64,000 nt of DNA from Rhodoferax sp. BLA1 (lineage in GTDB: Bacteria; Pseudomonadota; Gammaproteobacteria; Burkholderiales; Burkholderiaceae_C): NCBI RefSeq assembly GCF_013416775.1, contig NZ_SZVI01000001.1, positions 124,001-188,000 on the forward strand, written 5' to 3'. The translations under genes were made by a program, and so were the position numbers. The stretch's first letter is position 1. Each line of letters starts with the position of its first letter. Shown here in pieces: positions 58,457 to 64,000 of the stretch. The notes beneath the pieces were generated by a model. It ran no database searches. It worked only from the letters and a program-made list of their open reading frames with translations, and was not told the origin of the DNA.

Positions 58457-59691
58457 GCTGCAACCACATCCTGGCGTACCTGGCTGGCACTGCGGCCCAC
58501 CAGTTGTTGGTACAAGGCTGGGTCGGTGTCGCCCTCGCTGCCAAACAACAGCACCCGACTATCGGGTGTCAGGTCCAGGGCGGTGCGGGCTGCGCTGTCT
58601 TGCGCCATCAGCAGCAGCGCCGCCAGACCGGCCACCGCAGACTCACCAGCCACGATGGTGGGGTCCCCCTGCGGCGGGCTGGCCAACAAACGCATAGTTT
58701 CCACCGCCGCCGCATCGGGAATGGTGCAAAAGGCGTTGGCACCGCTGGCCAGCACCTGCCAGGCCAACAAAGACACCTCGCCGCAGGCCAGGCCAGCCAT
58801 CAGGGTGTCCAGATCCCCCTTGACCGCCACCACCTCACCTGCACCTGCACGTGCACTTTGCAACAGGCAGTCGGCCCGCTCAGGCTCCACCACAACAAAC
58901 ACCGGGCGCTGCTCGGGGTTGCGTTCCCAGAAATAGGCACACACCGCCGCCGCAAAACCGCCCACACCGGCCTGCACAAACACATGGGTGGGCCACTGCG
59001 GCAAGGCGTTGACCGCCTCATGCACCATCAACTGGTAACCCTGCATCACATCACGCGGGACGTCCATGTAACCCGGGTACGAGGTATCCGAGATCACAAA
59101 CCAGCCATGGGTCTTGGCATCAAGATCAGCCTGTTGCACCGCCTCGTCGTAATTGCCGCTGGTACGCACCACTTGGGCGCCGTAGCGGGCAATCGCCTGC
59201 TTGCGCCCCTCACTGACGGTTGCGTGGATGTAGATGACACAACGGCAACCCAGCATCTGCGCGCCCCAGGCGACGGAGCGGCCGTGGTTGCCATCGGTGG
59301 CGCAGGTCACGGTGATGTCGCCACAGGCCTGGCGCAAGGCCGGATCACGCTGCAACTCGGCGTGACTCACCGGGCGGCCCAGACGTTGACCCAGTTCACG
59401 ACACAACAGGCGTGCCACCGCATAGGCACCACCCAGCGCCTTGAAGCTGCCCAAGCCAAAACGCGAACCCTCGTCCTTGTAGTGGATGCTGCCCACACCT
59501 GCAGTGCGTGCAAGGCTAGGTAAAACACACAAGGGCGTGACCGCATAACCCGGCCAAGCGGTGATGACGGCTTGCGCTTGTGCCAGTGCCGGGGCACTGA
59601 GCAGGCTGGCGCGCTGTTCACCATACAGTTCGGCAGGCTGAAAACGGGGATTAACGAGCAAAGTAAAAGGGTGGGTAGTCAATGGATTCAT
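58453..59691 (-). CDS. Diaminopropionate ammonia-lyase
   Basis: PLP enzyme that converts 2,3-diaminopropionate to pyruvate and two ammonia; 412 residues. The PLP lysine is in RFGLGSFKALGGAYAVARLL, followed by TCATDGNHGRSVAWGAQMLG and the glycine-rich phosphate loop region VFVQAGVGGFAAAVCAYFW. It resembles YgeX of E. coli. The ATG at 59691 has no clear ribosome site; an ATG at 59736, inside the regulator's end, is possible. It follows the RpiR regulator at once and overlaps the M20 carbamoylase gene. Confidence 0.9.
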   Translation of the reverse strand: MNPLTTHPFTLLVNPRFQPAELYGEQRASLLSAPALAQAQAVITAWPGYAVTPLCVLPSLARTAGVGSIHYKDEGSRFGLGSFKALGGAYAVARLLCRELGQRLGRPVSHAELQRDPALRQACGDITVTCATDGNHGRSVAWGAQMLGCRCVIYIHATVSEGRKQAIARYGAQVVRTSGNYDEAVQQADLDAKTHGWFVISDTSYPGYMDVPRDVMQGYQLMVHEAVNALPQWPTHVFVQAGVGGFAAAVCAYFWERNPEQRPVFVVVEPERADCLLQSARAGAGEVVAVKGDLDTLMAGLACGEVSLLAWQVLASGANAFCTIPDAAAVETMRLLASPPQGDPTIVAGESAVAGLAALLLMAQDSAARTALDLTPDSRVLLFGSEGDTDPALYQQLVGRSASQVRQDVVAA

Positions 59692-59701
59692 GGGTGGGGT
59701 T

Positions 59702-60553
59702 TCAAAAAGAAGGTTCAAGGTCAGCCAATTGCGCATGGGCCTGCTCGATAGCAGCCATGCGGGCGCGGGCTTTGGGGGTGAGTTTGGTCAAGGTGGTGCT
59801 GGCCAGGTAATTGATCAGGCTGATGGCGCCCACATAGGAGTCAAAAACCGCGTCATCATCGGCCGGACAGACAAACAGCGCCTGTGCACGCGACGACAGG
59901 GCAGACACATGGGCGTCGCTGACCAGCACCAGCACCGCACCCGCATCACAGGCGAGATTCACCACCTGGCTCAGGCGACGGGTGCGGCGGCGAAAGTCCA
60001 TGGCCAGCAACACATCACCACGGCGGATGTCGGCCAGGCGCTCGGCATCGGCCCCGGCGCCATCGTTGAGCAGAAACACATTGCCACGCAACTGCGACAA
60101 CAGGGCCTGCGCATAAAAAGCGGCCATGTAGCCATTGCGGTAACCCACCACCCAGACCCGTGGCGCGCCTGCCAGCCACTTGGCGGTCTGCTGCACCTGA
60201 CTGTCTTGCACACTGTCGGCGATGGCCTGCAACTGCTGCGCATCCTGCGCCATGTGCTGCTGCAGCGGGCTGGCGCGTGTGCCCTGCTGCGCCATGCGGT
60301 ACAGCGGCGAGGGCTGGGGCGCACCGTCACGCAGGTGTTGCCGAAAGGCCTGAAAGTCGGCAAACCCCAGGCGCTTGAAAAAGCGTGCGGTACTGGCCTT
60401 GGACACACCTGCCAGCGCCGCCAGTTCGGTGGCGTTGTAGGCCAGCAGGTCTTTTTCATGTGCCAGTACCACATCGGCCAGTTTGCAGTCCACCTGCGAC
60501 AGGTCTGCGTACTGGCTCTGGATACGTTCTTTTAAGGAGGGGATCTGGGTCAT
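59702..60553 (-). CDS. MurR/RpiR family transcriptional regulator
   Basis: A 283-residue regulator: N-terminal HTH_6 domain (about 1-80, with LLAYNATELAALAGVSKASTARFFKRLGF cut short here as LAALAGVSKASTARFF) and a C-terminal SIS domain (about 120-260, PRVWVVGYRNGYMAAFYA and DVLLAMDFRRRTRRLSQV) that would bind an effector. SIS domains usually bind phosphosugars, but RpiR relatives near amino-acid genes are known. It heads the minus-strand catabolic genes and faces the ABC importer; paired repeats in the gap are its likely operators. Confidence 0.92.
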   Translation of the reverse strand: MTQIPSLKERIQSQYADLSQVDCKLADVVLAHEKDLLAYNATELAALAGVSKASTARFFKRLGFADFQAFRQHLRDGAPQPSPLYRMAQQGTRASPLQQHMAQDAQQLQAIADSVQDSQVQQTAKWLAGAPRVWVVGYRNGYMAAFYAQALLSQLRGNVFLLNDGAGADAERLADIRRGDVLLAMDFRRRTRRLSQVVNLACDAGAVLVLVSDAHVSALSSRAQALFVCPADDDAVFDSYVGAISLINYLASTTLTKLTPKARARMAAIEQAHAQLADLEPSF

Positions 60554-60617
60554 GGCAAGTTGGCTGGCTGGTTTTGGTGCCTATCTCCCCAAAACAGGGC
60601 AGTCGGCGCACCATCAA

Positions 60618-60633
60618 GAAACATATTTTTCAT
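60618..60633. promoter_or_regulatory. Operator-like repeat 1 in RpiR/ABC intergenic region
   Basis: GAAACATATTTTTCAT is an imperfect inverted repeat (GAAA ... TTTC) that recurs at 60647-60662 with one change. It lies between the divergent RpiR and ABC genes. GAAA/TTTC half-sites are what I recall for RpiR-family sites. Confidence 0.6.
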
Positions 60634-60646
60634 AGTTTAGTTTTGT

Positions 60647-60662
60647 GAAACATATTTTCCAT
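60647..60662. promoter_or_regulatory. Operator-like repeat 2 in RpiR/ABC intergenic region
   Basis: GAAACATATTTTCCAT matches the repeat at 60618-60633 at 15 of 16 positions and is spaced 29 bases from it, about three DNA turns. That spacing fits cooperative binding on one face. Confidence 0.6.
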
Positions 60663-60762
60663 ATTGTCCACGATCTGTTTGCAAGGGTGGTGCCAGGCGG
60701 AATTCAGGCGGCACACATCTTGCGTCAAGCCCACTGTGTCCCATTTTTTTACAGGAACCCCC

Positions 60763-61560
60763 ATGACATTCAAAGCGATCTCCACCTTGGCTGGCCTGTT
60801 GGCTAGCGCTGTTTTGTCCCTGGCAAGTCCCGCGCATGCGGCCGATGACTCCCTCACTGCGGTGTTGGCCAAGAAGTCCATCGCCCTGGGTGTGGCCTCT
60901 GACTTTCCCCCTTATGGCTACATGGGACCTGATTTCAAACTCACCGGTGTGGACGTTGCCACAGCGCAACTGATCGCCGACAAACTCGGCGTGAAAGCCG
61001 ACTTTGTGCCGGTCAGCACCCCCAACCGTATCCCCTACCTGCAGACCAAAAAGATTGACTTGATCGTCTCGGCTCTAGGCAAAAACCCGGAGCGTGAAAA
61101 AGTGATCGATTTCACCGTTGCCTACGCACCGTTCTTCCAGGCGGTGTTTGGCCCCAAGGCGCTCAGCATCAAGAGTTTTGACGACCTGGCTGGCAAAAGT
61201 ATTGCCGTCACTCGCGGCACCATCCAGGACGACGTGTTGCAAAAAGTGGCCCCACCCACGTTGAAGATCCAACGCTTTGAAGACGACTCCACCACCGTAG
61301 CCGCCTTCCTGTCGCAACAGACCCAACTGCTGGCCACCGGTGCGGCCGTGGCTGCCGCCGCCATTCAGAAAAACCCACAGATGCAGGCCGAATACAAGCT
61401 GCTGCTGAAAGACTCGCCCAACTTCATTGGTGTGCGCAAGGGTGAAACCGCGCTGCTGACCAAGGTCAACGAGATCCTGCGCGCCGCCAAGGCCGATGGC
61501 ACGCTGGAGCAGTATTCCCAAAAATGGCTGGGCCGCGGCACCGGCGTTTTGCCTGACTAA
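60763..61560 (+). CDS. Polar amino-acid ABC transporter, substrate-binding protein
   Basis: A periplasmic binding protein of 265 residues with a signal peptide (MTFKAISTLAGLLASAVLSL, cleavage likely after AHA near residue 26). The mature protein has GVASDFPPYGYMGPDFKLTG and DVATAQLIADKLGVKADFVP, typical of the polar amino-acid SBP_bac_3 family. AGGA precedes the ATG at 60763. It is the first gene of a four-gene importer operon. Its ligand is unknown; the divergent genes suggest a ureido- or diamino acid. Confidence 0.94.
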   Translation: MTFKAISTLAGLLASAVLSLASPAHAADDSLTAVLAKKSIALGVASDFPPYGYMGPDFKLTGVDVATAQLIADKLGVKADFVPVSTPNRIPYLQTKKIDLIVSALGKNPEREKVIDFTVAYAPFFQAVFGPKALSIKSFDDLAGKSIAVTRGTIQDDVLQKVAPPTLKIQRFEDDSTTVAAFLSQQTQLLATGAAVAAAAIQKNPQMQAEYKLLLKDSPNFIGVRKGETALLTKVNEILRAAKADGTLEQYSQKWLGRGTGVLPD

Positions 61561-61590
61561 ACAGCAGTTGCTCGCCAGCCCCAGATCACC

Positions 61591-62253
61591 ATGATTGAAT
61601 TTGACTTTGGCACCGTCCTGGCCCAGTGGCCCATGCTGCTGCGTGGGCTGGTGCTCACCGTCATCCTGACCGCCATCTCGGCGGTGCTGGGTGCACTGCT
61701 GGGCACCGCCTGTGCCTGGGCGCGGCTGCATGGTGGTCCGCTGCTGAAACGGGGGGTGGGCGCCTATGTGGAGCTGGCGCGCAACACGCCGTTCATCATC
61801 CAGCTGTTTTTTATCTTCTTCGGCCTGCCCTCACTGGGCTTGCGCCTGTCGGTGGAGGTCGCCTGTGTATTGGCCATGGTGCTCAACCTGGGCGCTTATG
61901 CCTGCGAGATTGTTCGCGCCGGTCTGCAGACCACGCCCAAAGGCCAGCTCGAAGCCGCTTTGAGCCTGGCGCTCACGCCCTGGCAAACCTTCTCACGGGT
62001 GGTGTTGCCACCGGCGCTGGCGCGCATCTGGCCGGCGCTGGTGAGCCAGATCATCATCGTCATGTTGGGTTCGGCGGTGTGTGGGCAGATCTCGGCCGAA
62101 GAGTTGTCGCAGGCAGCCAACCTGATCTCCAGCCGCACCTTCCGCAGTTTTGAGTCCTACATCATCGTGACCGCCATCTACCTGCTGCTGGCGATCGCGC
62201 TGCGCCAGTTGTTGTACTGGGTCGGGCCACGTTTCATTTTTGCCAGACGTTAA
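61591..62253 (+). CDS. Polar amino-acid ABC transporter permease 1
   Basis: Inner-membrane permease of 220 residues of the HisM/GlnP type with about five helices. The EAA loop, which contacts the ATPase, is in GQLEAALSLALTPWQTFSRV, and the start is MIEFDFGTVLAQWPMLLRG. It follows the binding protein by 30 bases and precedes the second permease by 13. Confidence 0.94.
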   Translation: MIEFDFGTVLAQWPMLLRGLVLTVILTAISAVLGALLGTACAWARLHGGPLLKRGVGAYVELARNTPFIIQLFFIFFGLPSLGLRLSVEVACVLAMVLNLGAYACEIVRAGLQTTPKGQLEAALSLALTPWQTFSRVVLPPALARIWPALVSQIIIVMLGSAVCGQISAEELSQAANLISSRTFRSFESYIIVTAIYLLLAIALRQLLYWVGPRFIFARR

Positions 62254-62266
62254 CAAGCAGGCCACC

Positions 62267-62911
62267 ATGGTTCAGTTTTCTCTCTGGGACATCTTCACCT
62301 TTTTGCTGGGGGCCGCGCGCTGGACAGTGGCACTCTCGCTGATCGCCTTCATCGGCGGCGGCCTGGCCGGTCTGGGCCTGCTGATGCTGCGTTTCTCCAA
62401 GCTGCCGGGTGTGTCCACGGCGGTGGTTTGGTATGTGCAGATTTTTCAAGGCACCCCCTTGCTGATGCAGCTGTTTTTGGTCTACTTTGGCCTGGCGCTG
62501 CTGGGCATGGACACCTCGCCGCTGGTGTCTGCCGCCATCTGCCTGACTTTGTACGCCAGCGCCTACCTCACCGAAATCTGGCGCGGCTGTGTCAATGCGG
62601 TGCCCAAGGGGCAATGGGAAGCCTCCACCAGCCTGGCGCTGACCTACACCGAGCAGATGCGCTATGTGATCTTGCCGCAGGCGATGCGGGTGGCGATTGC
62701 ACCCACCGTGGGTTTTCTGGTGCAGATCATCAAGGGCACAGCGCTGGCATCCGTCATCGGTTTTGTCGAGCTGACCAAAGCCGGGCAGATGATCTCCAAC
62801 GCCACCTACCAACCGTTTCTGGCCTACTGTTTTGTGGGCCTGTTGTACTTTGTCCTGTGCTACCCGCTCTCGTGGTGGAGTCAGCGCCTGGAAAACCGCC
62901 GTCTGGCCTGA
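62267..62911 (+). CDS. Polar amino-acid ABC transporter permease 2
   Basis: Second permease, 214 residues, starting MVQFSLWDIFTFLLGAARW. It has five helices and the EAA loop GQWEASTSLALTYTEQMRYV. It would form a heterodimer with the first permease. The ATG at 62267 is the natural start; the frame runs further upstream without support. Confidence 0.94.
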   Translation: MVQFSLWDIFTFLLGAARWTVALSLIAFIGGGLAGLGLLMLRFSKLPGVSTAVVWYVQIFQGTPLLMQLFLVYFGLALLGMDTSPLVSAAICLTLYASAYLTEIWRGCVNAVPKGQWEASTSLALTYTEQMRYVILPQAMRVAIAPTVGFLVQIIKGTALASVIGFVELTKAGQMISNATYQPFLAYCFVGLLYFVLCYPLSWWSQRLENRRLA

Positions 62912-62914
62912 TTT

Positions 62915-63664
62915 ATGACCTCATCCTCCGCTCCCCCCTTTGCCCTGGTCGACATTCGCGGCCTGCACAAAAGTTTTGGCGCCACCGAAGTGCTCAAGGG
63001 CATCGACCTGCAAGTGGGCCGCAAAGAAGTGGTCTGCATCATTGGCAAAAGTGGCTCAGGCAAAAGCACCTTGTTGCGTTGTATCAACGGGCTGGAAAGC
63101 TTCGAGCGCGGCAGCCTGTCGGTTGACGGCCAGGCGCTGAAACATGGCGACGCCAATGCCATGCGGGAACTGCGCCAACAGGTCGGCATGATTTTCCAGA
63201 GCTTCAACCTGTTTCCGCACCTGAGCGCCGGGCGCAATGTGATGCTGGCGCCAACCCTGGCCAAAAACATCCCCAAGGACGATGCACGTACCCGGGCCCT
63301 GGCCTTGCTGGAGCGTGTTGGCCTCGGGCAATTGTTTGACCGCATGCCCGACCAGCTTTCGGGCGGGCAGCAACAACGTGTGGCGATTGCGCGTGCGCTG
63401 GCGATGTCACCCACGGTGTTGTTGTGTGACGAGATCACCTCGGCGCTGGACCCGGAGCTGGTGGGCGAGGTGCTGCAAGTGGTGGAAATGCTCGCGGCCG
63501 ATGGCATGACGCTGATCCTGGTCACCCATGAGATGGCTTTTGCCCGCAAGGTCAGCGACCGCGTGGTCTTCATGCACCAGGGCCTGATCCACGAAGCGGG
63601 CACCCCCGACGAAATCTTCAACCACCCGAAAACCCCCGAGCTGCGGCAGTTTCTGTCGATGTAG
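62915..63664 (+). CDS. Polar amino-acid ABC transporter ATP-binding protein
   Basis: ATPase of 249 residues of the GlnQ/HisP type. Walker A is [20 protein letters not shown], the signature [17 protein letters not shown], Walker [18 protein letters not shown], and the H-loop [16 protein letters not shown]. It starts three bases after the second permease ends and completes the importer. A repeat lies downstream. Confidence 0.96.
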   Translation: MTSSSAPPFALVDIRGLHKSFGATEVLKGIDLQVGRKEVVCIIGKSGSGKSTLLRCINGLESFERGSLSVDGQALKHGDANAMRELRQQVGMIFQSFNLFPHLSAGRNVMLAPTLAKNIPKDDARTRALALLERVGLGQLFDRMPDQLSGGQQQRVAIARALAMSPTVLLCDEITSALDPELVGEVLQVVEMLAADGMTLILVTHEMAFARKVSDRVVFMHQGLIHEAGTPDEIFNHPKTPELRQFLSM

Positions 63665-63732
63665 CCTGGCTGAACCAAGTGAACGATGGCGCTTTGTGCT
63701 GACCAGAACCAGCTGCAGCAGACATATCGCTA

Positions 63733-63776
63733 TAGCTTAAATAGCTTCTAGCCCTTTTAACAAAAGGGCTAGAAGC
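63733..63776. repeat. Dispersed palindromic repeat at right edge
   Basis: TTAAATAGCTTCTAGCCCTTT, a short spacer, then AAAGGGCTAGAAGC give long perfect arms (GCTTCTAGCCCTTTT with AAAAGGGCTAGAAGC). It lies between the convergent ABC ATPase and EAL genes and may terminate both. Confidence 0.85.
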
Positions 63777-63892
63777 ACAAAACACCTGAAAGTTTGACCT
63801 ACACAAAGTGTGGACCAACCTACGCCATCTGCCACGCCTGGCCACCCTCACCCTGCGTGCAAAGCCCCACACCAACAAGTCACTCGCCACGT

Positions 63893-64000
63893 CTAAGGAT
63901 GCTTCCGGCCTTCATGCTTGTGCCAATAGACCAAAAATGCCTTTGAATTGATGGCCGGGCTGTAGAGGTAGCCCTGAAACTCGTCACAGCCCAGTTGCGC
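63893..64000 (-). CDS. EAL-domain protein, C-terminal end (partial)
   Basis: The last 35 residues of a minus-strand gene that continues past the right edge. The sequence begins AQLGCDEFQGYLYSPAI, which is the conserved C-terminal segment of EAL domains (cyclic-di-GMP phosphodiesterases; LGCDxxQGY). It then reads NSKAFLVYWHKHEGRKHP and stops with TAG. The N-terminal domains, and so its activity, cannot be judged here. Confidence 0.85.
   Translation of the reverse strand, partial: AQLGCDEFQGYLYSPAINSKAFLVYWHKHEGRKHP

Noticed and set aside
1-64000. CRISPR array, prophage or insertion sequence
   Set aside because: No regularly spaced repeats, cas genes, phage structural genes or transposase-like frames were seen.

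Overview
The window looks like a chromosomal segment of a betaproteobacterium of the family Comamonadaceae, most likely Rhodoferax or a close relative. The basis is the gene content and order (tRNA-Tyr/Gly/Thr-tuf-tRNA-Trp-secE-nusG-rplKAJL-rpoBC; rsmB-DUF4390-ntrY-ntrX; a split trp operon with ung), the protein sequences, moderately high GC, and many copies of a short palindromic repeat of the AGCCCTT...AAGGGCT type that I associate with Comamonadaceae. The genus is an inference. No phage, IS element, CRISPR array or rRNA operon was seen.

Layout. 1-11720: accessory metabolism and signalling: the end of an M20 amidohydrolase, a chemoreceptor, coaX, a persulfide dioxygenase-rhodanese fusion divergent from the B12-dependent isobutyryl-CoA mutase icmF across a 22-bp perfect palindrome, an orphan galactitol-type PTS IIC, the N-terminal half of a split MetH, a FmdB zinc ribbon and small proteins. 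11721-12111: a gene-free gap with two plus-strand intrinsic terminators and no plus-strand gene upstream, read as one or two small RNAs. 12112-17495: four tRNAs, an NtrY/NtrX-like two-component pair, DUF4390 and rsmB. 17511-31570: the rpoC-rpoB-ribosomal protein-nusG-secE-tuf block with four tRNAs, all on the minus strand. 31628-38404: ung and the trp genes in the order trpE-trpG-ltaE-lysE-trpD-small membrane protein-trpC-ung.

38795-43116: two tandem Cache-domain chemoreceptors, a recent duplication with mosaic divergence and C-terminal xWxxF tethers. 43206-46569: recQ carrying an in-frame insertion, a DUF2325 gene behind a Fur-box-like site, and a frameshifted SMR efflux gene. 46696-55866: a pyruvate/formate/acetate module on one strand (cstA, pflB, ackA, focA, then a LytS/LytTR pair resembling BtsS/BtsR), with a strong hairpin at each of the four junctions from cstA to btsS. 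56247-63664: a nitrogen-catabolic locus: two carbamoyl-amino-acid hydrolases of different folds, diaminopropionate ammonia-lyase and an RpiR regulator, divergent from a four-gene polar amino-acid ABC importer, with paired operator-like repeats between. The right edge cuts into an EAL-domain gene.

The most promising lines are the carbamoylase/diaminopropionate ammonia-lyase/ABC locus, the candidate sRNAs with an anti-Shine-Dalgarno loop, the pyruvate module with a hairpin at every junction, and the palindromic repeats that have entered coding sequence (icmF, ltaE, recQ). All functions are read from sequence by eye and memory of families; nothing was searched or computed.
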